The position numbers were made by a program, and so were the translations under genes. DNA of 11,181 nucleotides from Euperipatoides rowelli (taxonomy: Eukaryota; Onychophora; Udeonychophora; Euonychophora; Peripatopsidae). The notes beneath the pieces were generated by a model, which was not told the DNA's origin, did no database searches, and worked only from the letters and a program-made list of their open reading frames with translations. Below, one piece after another: positions 1 to 8,503 of this stretch; the first letter of the stretch is position 1, and the number at the start of each line of letters is the position of its first letter. Location: NCBI GenBank assembly GCA_003024985.2, contig PXIH01S0031854.1. One strand, given 5' to 3'.

Positions 1-13
1 GATTTGAGGATTT

Positions 14-89
14 AAATGGGCGATTCTGAATCTCCTTTTGAGTGCAACTACTAAATGGAAAATGGCGATTGAGAATCGCCATTTGAGTG
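14..89. repeat. Diverged 31-bp direct duplication with an internal hairpin
   Basis: Two related copies start at 14 and 59. Both run from AAATGG-CGATT to TTTGAGTG, with substitutions in the middle. In the second copy the middle forms a perfect inverted repeat, with arms at 60-70 and 74-84 (AATGGCGATT and its complement) and a 3-base loop. The first copy lacks the perfect stem. The left window edge may cut off further copies. This could be the edge of a repeat array or of a palindromic element. Confidence 0.6.
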
Positions 90-410
90 GAAAGGGTTAA
101 GACTATAACTCATTACTGGATCAGTCCTAATTATAAAGTACAGGTATATTATTATTATCTCACTAATATGGCGTGTTAGGTTCAAGAACTGTGCCGTAAA
201 GCAAATCACAGGCCTTTTATCTCTTCCCAGTATCTATAGAAGCCTTAAAACATGTTTACAGTAAACTATCATAATATTAAATGCACAACAGCTCTAGGTT
301 TGAAAAAATTGATACAAAAAGTAATTAGACGTACTGTGTAATAAAAATGAAAATAATATTTACACCGAAAAAAATATTAAAAGAATGAAAACAATGTATT
401 AATGACTACC

Positions 411-745
411 ACCATATTAGTGAAGCGCCATATTAGTGATGCATCGTATTAGTAAGTGTTAGTGAATCACCATATTAGTGAAGTGCCATATTAATGAAGT
501 GCCATATTTGTGAAGTGCCATATTAGTGAAGCACCATATTAGCGAAGTGCCATATTAGTGAAGCGCCATATTTGTGAAATGCCATATTGGTGAAGCGTCG
601 GTTTAGTGAAACACCATATTAGTGAAATATTGTATTAGTGATGTGGCATATTAGTGAGGTGCTGTATTAGTAAAGCACCATATTAGTGAAGCTCTGTATT
701 GGTGAAGCGCCATATTAGTGAAGCACCATATTAGCGAAGCACTGT
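411..745. repeat. Degenerate 16-bp minisatellite, about 21 copies
   Basis: The repeating unit is close to CCATATTAGTGAAGCG. Most units are exactly 16 bp; a few near 443-470 and at the right end are shortened. The conserved core is TATTAGTGAAG. The four bases between cores vary among GCGCC, GCACC and GTGCC forms, which is what CpG loss would give from a GCGCC ancestor. No reading frame is kept through it, because 16 is not a multiple of three and stops occur. It is not a CRISPR array: there are no unique spacers. Confidence 0.92.
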
Positions 746-3270
746 AAGGTGAGGTATTGCTGTATACTATTAAATTAATCCATTTTATCTTAAATGGGCA
801 ATAATTTTTTTAAAATTTTTAATTAATAAATAATAAAAAAAAAAATAATAAACATACCAGAAAAAATAATAAATTTGATAAGAAATAAGAATCAAAACGT
901 CAATAAACTGACTAGCTTTTGATATCATCAAACCAGGTAGAAAACTACTTTTATAAGTGTCAATATTGTATTAAGCAATTTCTGAGTTAAATCAATATTA
1001 AAAAACTTGATCCTAATATCCAGTAGGTCTCTCAAAAGATCAACATATGAATTTGCCTTTCAACCATAGTTGAAACATAATTAGCGTCAATCACATCAAG
1101 CCACCCACATAGTTAAATCCAGTCAAATACATCAACGATGTCACTCTGTGAAAGCATAAACATATAATTATCCAATGAGAAGTATATAAAGCAAATGAAA
1201 ATAAACCAATTTAGATTTTTGAGTTGTTTGAAAAGAGAAAAAAAAAGGTGCGAACAATCACAGGAAAAAGGCTTCAGGGTCCTTGAACACAATAAGGCCT
1301 AGAAATGTGTTGATTTTAGATCCACTAATAGACATTAATCGAACATTAATCCACTGTGATTAAGCTGCCTATTGATGATTTGTATTTCAGCTTTTCATTA
1401 CAATCACTGGAAGCCTTTTTATAATATTAAACTCAATTTTTATTTTTTTTATTTTAACCCATTTTATCTCATAATTGAATAATTTGTCCATCGGTGTTTT
1501 AACAAATCCCGCCAAATCTCGTACCTTCTGTCCAATCTGGAAATGCTTATTTTGTGTAGTAACGTACATTGTGAATTTGAACACAAATGAAATTATTTGG
1601 TGTGACATTTGTATAGTCACTCGTTGATAAACATTTCCTTCTTTAACACACTCTAAAAATATACGTAAATAAAAACAACAACGATAAACAGAAAAGTCAA
1701 AACTGATTGATCAGTTTTAGTGTGGACAACTTTTTTTTGTTCCCGATTTAAATTACTTGGGAATCTCAGGTCAGAAACTGTAAGATTATCATTGTGTGCA
1801 TTTTCCGGGGCGGATTTGTTGGTGCAGTGTGTAAGCCTCTGAAGAAAATTGAGCAGTATATCAATAATGCAATATGGAGGAATCAAGTATTTAATGTAAA
1901 CACCTTGATTTAGGTAAACTTGTATGAATAATAAAGCTTGAACACTTTGTTGAAAATTAAACTGTTATGTATATAGAAAAATTAAACACTGTGTATGTAT
2001 ATAGAAAAATATTTTCAAATCTGTTTTCACAAAATATAATTGCTTGTTGATTAAGAAATAAAATTATCACAGGTGCTTTAATATATTAATAGCTAAAGAC
2101 GTAAACTAACAGCTATCACATGATAGAGATACTTTAGAAATAAAGTAGATTCAAATACGTTAAACGTGAACACAAGATTTAATTTAAAGAAATAATATAA
2201 TTTATTGCTTGTACTTAAGGCACACTGAATTTTTTTCTAATTCAGAACAGGTATGACAGTAATCAATTCCAGATTAATCATTTCAAATGAAATACAATAA
2301 TTGATATCTTCTTCTATTTATAATACACATACGTAGGTTGATCCAGACAAGACTCCCCCTATGAACAGAAATTCTCACACAATTAATGAAATAGTCCTAC
2401 ACACACCTATAATCATAAGAATACAATACACTTATTGGTATTAATGTTGCTGTCATAAAAACACAAATTAGATATATTTAACTAAACAGAGGCAGCCTCG
2501 AGTAGGCTATAAATGCTTAAAGTGGTAAATCTTCAAACGTTGAACAAACTACCGGTATCTAATTGTGGCCAAAACCATGATTACATAGAGAGAAGATCAT
2601 CAAAAGATTTACTATATTAATATGCTGATAGAAAATACCAATATATCACAATATTACAAGGTAAGTTCATGCTACTCACATCAACGGCGGACATCAACTT
2701 TGGCGCTATTAGTACATTAAATATTCACTGTTAGAATAATACTCCAACTGTATTATAATTACTTCTTGCAGCATTTAATATAAATTTCAGACTATTCCTG
2801 TCATTCAAAACAATGTTTTAATTACTTAAAACTACAAAATACTTTTACTCTTAGATGGTTCATCCATCTTGTAAAATTACTTAAACAGGACAGGGGCAAA
2901 TAAGACTAACTACACTGTTATCTAGCATTCCCAGCGTTCACGTTCACATTCACACCTGTATGAGAAAATTATCGAAATAGACCAATTATCGATATTATAA
3001 TTAGAGATAGTAAACAAATACAAATATATATTTTTACTCCTAATTAAATATTGACATTAGAATTTTTAGATTGGATAATCTGGAATACTAAAATAAACAT
3101 AGATGCAATTATTTAGAAAATAATTAAATGAACATTAGTATACAAATAAGAAAATAAATTGTCTTTAATTAAGTTCAGTACTGGGGCACTAACAGGATTT
3201 TGCGCTCATGGATCGCTAGCAATTTCTATCTTAAGGTCTTTATTTTAATGCAGAATATTCTCTGAAGTTA
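746..3270. other. A+T-rich non-coding stretch, no gene recognised
   Basis: About 2.5 kb of A+T-rich DNA without a supportable gene. The minus-strand frames at 1387-1620 and 1653-1886 (77 codons each) have no recognisable domain and probably arise by chance. At 1966-2010 a 17-base word (TATGTATATAGAAAAAT) occurs twice, 28 bases apart. It may be part of an SNX4 intron or intergenic sequence; no SNX4 exon for the PX domain could be found here. Confidence 0.5.
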
Positions 3271-3279
3271 GCCCAGTCC

Positions 3280-3594
3280 TTAAGGCCATCCAGCCATTTT
3301 GTTCTTTATCTTTCCCATTTCTGTCCATTCCTCAAGCGCTGTTATTAGTCCAATTCCAGCCAGGGTCCCCCCACAAAGTTTGGGGATTGGTTGGGGTGTT
3401 AGTCCGAGGGCTAGGAGTGGCCCCATGTACAAACAAACTCCATAAGAAACTACATAGTTATAACGAGGGTTGATGAGAGAAAGGGCCCCATAAGACTGAA
3501 TAATGGTTAAAACGTCTATACAACCAAAAAAAAAGCTTATCAAATTTTCACACACAAAAGGGGCTCGCAGGTCCATCAAAGATAAACAAAACAT
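3280..3594 (-). other. Doubtful open reading frame, partly inside a repeat
   Basis: This is a 104-codon minus-strand frame with higher G+C than its surroundings. The first 25 or so codons lie in the 80-100 bp tandem repeat at 3513-3750, which argues against a normal gene start. The middle is hydrophobic, with a segment reading VVSYGVCLYMGPLLALGL that could span a membrane. A P-x-LAL pattern there faintly recalls the second helix of CALHM channels, but I cannot support that assignment. It stops after KMAGWP; a shift of one base would continue as KDWANFREYSALK before the next stop. Either it is chance, or it is a decayed coding fragment or repeat-derived exon. Confidence 0.2.
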
Positions 3595-3750
3595 CCATAC
3601 AATAAAAAAAAAAGCTAATCAAATTTTCACACACAAGGGACCCCTACAGCCTGTACAGGGGGCCCCGTAGGTCCTCAAAGGAAAACAGAACGTCCATACA
3701 ACCAAAAAAAAAGAAAAAAAACTTATCAAATCTTCACGAACAAAAGCTTA
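3513..3750. repeat. Three copies of an 80-100 bp tandem repeat
   Basis: Copies start at 3513 (CGTCTATACAACC), 3592 (CATCCATACAAT) and 3691 (CGTCCATACAACC). Each continues with an A-run, then GCTTATCAAATTTTCACACA or a close variant, then a G/C-rich segment. The first spacing is 79 bp. The second is 99 bp, owing to about 20 extra G/C-rich bases around 3639-3665. The third copy is incomplete and has a longer A-run. No known family is recognised. Confidence 0.75.
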
Positions 3751-4019
3751 TCAAAATATGAAAACGCCCCCAAAAATGTGTTGGCCCTGATTCCAGCAGA
3801 TCCCCTCAAGAAATGCCCGCCATATTTTTATTTCCTGTTCCTTACTTTACCCAAAAGGGTATAAACACCAAATTTTCTCCACATTCCCTCGTTTCTTATT
3901 AAAGCAAGCATTTATTGCCTTTATTTACAACTAATTTACATAATTTGACATTCTATTTTTACTACATACTCAATCTCTTCTTTCTTATATATAATTCTTA
4001 ATTAAATCTTAATTAGTTC

Positions 4020-4258
4020 CAATATGGTTCTTCTAAGGGACATAATTTCCTACCAGATGGCCTTCCATCTCGGTCATAACTAAGTGGACTTCTCAGAGAA
4101 ACACTGTAACTAACGACAAATTCTGTATCTAGAAAAATCCCAATAGTCAATGACCATGGAGAGGTACTGCTCACCCCTATCACTGGGGATCGAACCCCTC
4201 CCCGGAGTATATGTCAGTAGTTGGATGGCTGTGCTCGTTACCACACGACCACCACTCC
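4020..4258 (-). mobile_element. tRNA-derived SINE
   Basis: On the minus strand, the sequence starting GGAGTGGTGG at 4258 has the two parts of an internal RNA polymerase III promoter. An A-box-like TGGTCGTGTGGT lies at 4251-4240. A full-match B box, GGTTCGATCCC, lies at 4196-4186, about 43 bases further on. It is not a working tRNA gene: the T stem is incomplete, and no matching 3' acceptor strand follows at tRNA distance. A complement of the 5' end with one mismatch does occur at 4158-4165, which would enclose about 100 nt. A tRNA-unrelated body follows, ending in an A+T-rich tail with ATTAAGATTTAATTAAG. The downstream limit near 4020 is uncertain and the element could reach about 3895. Confidence 0.75.
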
Positions 4259-4260
4259 TT

Positions 4261-4605
4261 GACATTTTTTTCATTTCTATTCAAATTTCTCCATATTATT
4301 TTCAACATTTTTCTTGCACACCAGATATCAAAAGCATTGATCTTCTTTTCCCAGTATTTGGTTAAAGTCCAAGTTTCACATCCACATAAGAAGACTGACC
4401 AAACATACCACTTGAATATCTTCAATTTTAAATGTTTGTTGGCATCTCGTATAAACTCTTTTTGTTTCCAAAATACAGATTTTTGGCATTCCTGTCCTTG
4501 TTTGAATCTCTTTTGTGGTTCTTCTATTTTCTTTTATCAAGCTACCTACTGTATACAGTGTATATATCTCAATTCTTTCACCTGTTCTATTTAGTTTAAT
4601 TTTTT
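4261..4605 (-). pseudogene. Non-LTR retrotransposon reverse transcriptase, C-terminal remnant
   Basis: The minus strand encodes the typical end of a LINE reverse transcriptase, the enzyme that copies element RNA at a nicked target. From 4485 downward one frame gives SVFWKQKEFIRDANKHLKLK, then KWYVWSVFLCGCETWTLTK and a WCARKMLKIIW segment. This matches the widespread YVWSVLLYGCETWTLTK and RR-L-I-W consensus of RTE- or CR1-like elements. The part before it, 4600 to 4487, is in another frame and reads GSLIKENRRTTKEIQTRTGM, matching the YLGS-I---G--T-EI--RIG-AK block. The one-base shift falls in an A-run near 4481-4485. The catalytic palm is missing, so this is a dead 5'-truncated fragment. Clade assignment is tentative. 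Confidence 0.85.
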
Positions 4606-4609
4606 TTTT

Positions 4610-5268
4610 ATAAAAGGAACTGCAGAATTAAAACATTTTTATGAGAAAAAAAAACAACTAAATTTGAAACATGATTTTATATTTAAAGTTTTCTATGTAT
4701 ATCAGTATTTATCGGTTTTCTTAAGTTAAAAATATTTTTTTTTTTTCAAATTTGTAATATTTCTTTTATTAAAATCTACAAAAAAAGAAAAATTTTAATC
4801 CAAGATGGTAGCTCATTAGCATAATTTAATGTACACGGTTATTTTTTTTATGAATAATTACAATAAACTTATGATTTTAAATCTTAAATAAAAAAATTGC
4901 ATGAATTGGTTATATCCTTCTAAAAAATAAAATAAAAGGGGGGGGGGGGGTTAAACTTTTTCTCAGATTACATTTAGCAAATTAGTCTTTCATACCATTA
5001 AACTAAAATTGAATTAAAAATTCTATAAGGATTCAAATCATTATAACTAAAATTGAAAGAACAGAAAACAAATATTTAAAAAAATAAATTGTTAAAGTTA
5101 TCCACTATGGAAGTAACTCGGTAGGTACGTTATAGATGTTAAAAATTTAAAAAAAAAATTCACCTAGTATGAAGAATGGGAAACTTATTAATTTATTTGT
5201 ATTTATAAAATTTTAAGTGCATTTAATCGGTGAGCGCAAACTGCAGGAAAGTCTTTTTTTTTTTTTAG
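4610..5268. other. A+T-rich stretch, probably intron before SNX4 exon A
   Basis: Very A+T-rich DNA with many A and T runs and one run of 13 G at 4938-4950. It ends in the polypyrimidine tract at 5254-5266 that serves exon A. No exon or element is recognised in it. Confidence 0.55.
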
Positions 5269-5358
5269 ATATGCAGCTTTGATCGATTCTTTGCTTGAGG
5301 AGGAAGAACAGTTTGCTGACCAATTAAAAGAATATTTATTTTTTGCTGAAGCCTTGAG
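5269..5358 (+). CDS. SNX4: SNX4 internal exon A (BAR domain, partial gene)
   Basis: This is an internal exon of sorting nexin 4, a PX-BAR protein that binds PI3P on early endosomes and acts in endosome-to-recycling compartment traffic and autophagy (known for the family). The exon follows a long T tract ending in AG at 5267-5268. It starts with one base that completes a codon, continues with 29 codons from 5270, and ends with two bases (AG) before the GT donor at 5359. The peptide reads YAALIDSLLEEEEQFADQL, then KEYLFFAEAL. It closely matches the SNX4 stretch with an acidic E-rich run followed by ADQLKEYLF-AEALR. The incoming phase requires an upstream exon, which I could not find in 1-5268. 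The identification rests on remembered family sequence; the three exons read together make it strong. Confidence 0.9.
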
Positions 5359-5620
5359 GTAAAAATAGAACTAAAAGTCAAATGTGTATCCTTAAATTTC
5401 TTTTTCACCTTGAGATTTTTTGTTTTTAAAAAAAAAGACTATTATATAGTTAAGCAATGAAAGGCGCACCTTTTATAGTTATGCGCATGCGTGAGTTTAT
5501 TATTGTAAATCCAGAAAAGGATTCAATCTAAACCCGTGTTGTATATGCGTGTGAAAAACTCACATTATTAGAACCAGCTGATTTTCTACATGTTAAACAA
5601 TAAGATAGGATACTGTATAC

Positions 5621-6054
5621 CAGGTGTCGCAACCTTTTTGTACCCTAGGGCATATTCTAAAATACCAGTAAGGCGGTGGGCACCATCTATATTTTCCGTA
5701 ATAATGAAAATATAAGCGCAGATGACAAAAACGCGGTAGAATCTTCATTTTATCGCCTGTATTTAGGCAATTCTCTAACTATCCCCATCACTACTAAATT
5801 TGGCCATCTGTGTGTATTGTACTCAAGTTCGTCCACGTTAACTTGGCACAAAATGTGGAATTAAAGAGGTCGATTTACAAGAAAACAACTGTCTAAAATT
5901 GGTTGCCTAACCACTCACAATCTAAATCAAAGGGATCCGGGCGCTACCAAGTTAATGCGGAGATTTGATTTTGTGGTCAAACAGTGGCGGGCACTCACAA
6001 ATTGGTCAACAAACACTCTGGTGCCCGCAGGCATAGGGTTGGACGGAACCCCTA
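5621..6054. mobile_element. hAT-type MITE (434 bp) with 8-bp target duplication
   Basis: The exact 8-bp word CTGTATAC flanks the element at 5613-5620 and 6055-6062, the duplication size of hAT transposons. The left end begins CAGGTGTCGCAACC. The right end, read inward on the other strand, begins TAGGGGTTCCGTCCAACC, so the termini are imperfect inverted repeats of the hAT CAGGGGTT-CAACC type. They continue to a shared GGGCACC (left 5678-5684, right complement 6020-6026). A second inverted pair, GCGGGCAC at 5987-5994 and its complement at 6021-6028, lies near the right end. No transposase is encoded: the 62-codon frame at 5676-5864 lacks an ATG and resembles nothing. It would need a transposase supplied from elsewhere. 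Confidence 0.8.
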
Positions 6055-6354
6055 CTGTATACTGTCATCCAGATAATAAAATCCAAATTTTTTTTTTGTT
6101 TTCTATATTTTGAAACTTTAAGAGTTTTATTTTTGAAATAGTTTGTAAAATAGGAGATTTAGAGATTTATAACTGACATTTAGAGATTTATATTTAAATT
6201 GTTGGGGCAAAGAGCAGTTTTTCTGAATATTTCGACTATAATATTGTCGAAACAGTAAGATATTTATATTTAAAAACGTTTTGGCAAATATCTGTTTTTA
6301 AAAGATGAGTCTTTCATTGCTGAATTATATAATAGGCAATGGACAGAGGAAGTA

Positions 6355-6415
6355 GGGTGGAGGAGAGGGGATATTAGGGGAGGGGGTTATGAGGTAAGAG
6401 TCGATAGGGGGGGGG
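6355..6415 (+). other. G-rich purine tract with G-quadruplex potential
   Basis: G-runs occur at 6355-6357, 6367-6370, 6377-6380, 6382-6386 and 6407-6415 (nine G) on the coding strand. They lie about 100-160 bases before the exon B acceptor. In the pre-mRNA they could form a quadruplex or act as intronic splicing signals. This is inferred from composition only. Confidence 0.5.
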
Positions 6416-6514
6416 TGAGATAACTAGGAACCGTTGTGTTTCAATTTACAATGGTCTTTTCAGCTAGTAAATTATTAATTTAGCCATATCCATTTATGCA
6501 ATTTATTATTTCAG

Positions 6515-6605
6515 GTCTGTATGTCGACGACAGGAACTATTACAATACAATATGGAGAAAGCTGAAGAAAATGTTGTTGCCAAAAAGACTCAGAAAGAAC
6601 AGCTT
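6515..6605 (+). CDS. SNX4: SNX4 internal exon B (BAR domain, partial gene)
   Basis: This is the second SNX4 exon in the window. It follows the acceptor TTTCAG at 6514 and ends at the donor GTAAGT starting at 6606. Its first base completes the arginine codon begun in exon A, and 30 complete codons follow, so it ends in phase 0. The peptide begins SVCRRQELLQYNMEKAEENV and ends with a lysine- and glutamine-rich KKTQKEQL. Together with exon A it gives AEALRSVCRRQELLQY, which fits the conserved SNX4 segment AEALR-VCR-ELMQY. The charged, heptad-like composition fits a helical arm of the BAR domain, which dimerises and senses membrane curvature (family knowledge). The reading frame is intact, with no stops or frameshifts. 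Confidence 0.9.
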
Positions 6606-6657
6606 GTAAGTTATTTATCAACGATAAAACATATTAGCCATTTAATCATTATATATA

Positions 6658-8059
6658 CAGTACAAAGTCTGTCCAAAAAGAAACAGAACTTTTGAAATAG
6701 CGCTTCAGTATGATTAATATTATTTATTATCTTAGTGCTGCTACATAGTGGCATTCTTTAGCAATAAAATGGTGTGTTTCATGTAATTCTACGTTATTAT
6801 TATTATCAGGTTTATTTACAGTAACTATATGAACAATATTTACATAGAATTTATATTAGAAGGAAGAGAATTACTACAGTATATAAAGCCTTAGCACTAA
6901 AGGTTATGGGCTTTATTTACAATACAATAATCATTACAAAATAGAATAATACATAAATGTAATTATAAAAAATTAAAGTTATCCAAAGAAGGTTAAATAT
7001 TAAGATTGAACCGATAGATAAATTTTATTTTCAGTTCATCAGAAAACGATCGATCAGATACTCGATGGGTTATGAATGTTACTTTCCTGATATAATCCAA
7101 TCCTTGCATCGAAAACTGTTCACAAGGTAAGTAATAGAGCACAAATAGTCTATCTTCAATAGTTAAAAACCTCAACAGTCGAAGAAATAACATATAATAA
7201 CGTTTAAAAGTTAACGTAAACAATCCTTTGATTCATAATCCATTAAGACATCCGATATCGTAGATCATCAACTTAACATAACAGATAAAAATAAAGATAA
7301 AGAATCTAATCTTCGGATGCTTGTTAATAAATGGTTTGCAAAAGATAAATAAAATAATAAATCCAAACAAAGAGATTGGCCTCCAATGATCCTGGAAATA
7401 GCATCAAGGCCTACATGCACAAAGGGAAATAAAATCCGTAGTAATTTAACATTCTATATGTGCATCCACTGCCATGGACTATCCAAATCGATAAAAAAAT
7501 TAATCACCCATGGTTTATTATAAATAATAAATAATTAAAAACTTAAGAACCCAATAAAACTAAGAAAAAAACTCATCAAACAATGTGTTTGAGGGTTAAA
7601 TTTTGTTTTAAATTAGGGAAAACATTTACAGAAACTTTTAACATGTTAAAAGAAGCTTATCGGGAGGAAAGTTTTAGCTGTACTCAGTGTTTATCATTGT
7701 TCTCACTGGAAGTTCTTGATTCGAAGCCCTGCTATCATTAATAATACTGAGCACGGCTCGAAAATTCCTCCTCATAAGCTTTTTTTTAACAAGTTGAAAG
7801 TTTTTGTAAAAGCTTTCCCCATTTTAAAACAAAATTTAACACTTGTAAACTTTTTTTCTTTTTTTAAAAAAATAGCCGCACGCACATGACACTATCTCAC
7901 TTAAACACATGTTGATTAAAAATGAAACGTAGAATTATGTGATAATCATTTTATTGCTAAAGATTGCTACTATGCAGCGCCACTAAGATAAAGAATATCA
8001 ATCAGATTGAAGCGCTTTTTCAAAAGTTCTGTTCTTTTTGGAAAGTCCTTGTATTACTG
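6658..8059. mobile_element. 1.4-kb DNA transposon remnant with about 136-bp TIRs and TA flanks
   Basis: The left terminus at 6658-6793 and the right terminus at 7924-8059 are long imperfect inverted repeats. Both begin CAGTA, share CCAAAAAG, AACAGAACTTTTGAAA and GCGCTTCA, and end at AATTCTACG. Small indels separate the two. TA dinucleotides lie immediately outside both ends (6656-6657, 8060-8061), as expected for the Tc1/mariner group. The interior shows no transposase; the minus-strand 76-codon frame at 6993-7223 is not recognisable. It is therefore non-autonomous or gutted. A second inverted-repeat element sits inside at 7587-7850. Superfamily assignment rests on the TA flanks and the terminal style only. 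Confidence 0.75.
7587..7850. mobile_element. 264-bp fold-back (palindromic) element nested in the larger transposon
   Basis: The left arm at 7587-7688 and right arm at 7746-7850 are inverted copies with roughly 80% identity by eye. They share GTTAAATTTTGTTTTAAA, TTGTTAAAA-type words, AAGCTTAT and GAGGAGGA-like blocks, and end at the inner word ACTCAGT. The 57-bp loop contains GATTCGAAGCC, one base away from a polymerase III B box, though no A box is evident. The structure would fold into a very long hairpin. No target duplication could be identified, so it may be an insertion or an original part of the outer element. Confidence 0.75.
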
Positions 8060-8503
8060 TATATATGTAATATTTGAGCATTGCTAAATATTCCTCAAAT
8101 GAAATTTAATAATTTCATTTACTTTATTTTTACTGATATATGCTGAAAATTGGGAACTTGAAATTTCATTCCCTTCCTCTACTTATGCCCTTTACCGCTT
8201 TTTTTATTCACCCCTAAGTCTAAATAACACACTAATTTTAATGTGGGTGTAATAAATTATATATTGTTTAACATAATATACTGTACATATAAATGATTAT
8301 ATATTTATGCACCTAAAATTTGGAAAATAATTATTGATAATATTTTTAATTCCATATAGTGTCTAATTTCTAAATTATAAATATCAAATCTGCATTTTCG
8401 TCAAATGGGTTCAATTAAGTTCCTGTATATGGATAAGGTAAAGTGGTCTCACCAGTATGTTGAAGGCATGCATATATCATATCCCATTTTCATTTTTTTT
8501 TAG

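Larger units (their letters stand above)
5359..6514 (+). other. SNX4 intron between exons A and B
   Basis: This 1156-nt intron runs from a GT at 5359 to the TTTCAG acceptor ending at 6514. It interrupts a codon after its second base (AG|G, arginine). It holds a hAT-type MITE at 5621-6054 and a G-rich tract at 6355-6415. Near 5482-5491 there is TGCGCATGCG, resembling an NRF1 site, which is isolated and of doubtful meaning. The rest is A+T-rich with no recognisable content. Confidence 0.85.
6606..8503 (+). other. SNX4 intron between exons B and C
   Basis: This 1898-nt phase-0 intron runs from GTAAGT at 6606 to a T-rich acceptor ending in AG at 8503. A 1.4-kb DNA-transposon-like element with long terminal inverted repeats (6658-8059) takes up most of it, starting about 50 bases after the donor. 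The remaining 8060-8503 is A+T-rich and shows nothing recognisable. Confidence 0.85.

Noticed and set aside
411-745. Possible CRISPR array
   Set aside because: The 16-bp units are directly adjacent with no unique spacers, and the context is eukaryotic.
1387-1886. Two neighbouring minus-strand frames of 77 codons as parts of one gene
   Set aside because: No recognisable domain, no convincing splice or frameshift link between them, and composition like the surrounding A+T-rich DNA.
4186-4258. A functional tRNA gene
   Set aside because: A and B boxes are present, but the T stem is incomplete and there is no acceptor strand at the right distance; a SINE body follows.
4150-4594. Plus-strand frames at 4150-4365 and 4211-4594
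   Set aside because: They are antisense to the reverse-transcriptase remnant and the SINE, whose minus-strand matches explain the sequence.
5482-5491. NRF1-type promoter element TGCGCATGCG
   Set aside because: A single site in an intron without other promoter signs; self-complementary words of this kind can occur by chance.
5676-5864. A 62-codon plus-strand gene
   Set aside because: It starts at GTG, lies wholly inside the hAT-type MITE and resembles no protein I know.
6993-7223. Transposase fragment on the minus strand
   Set aside because: No DDE/D motif or helix-turn-helix is visible and the frame is short and A+T-biased.
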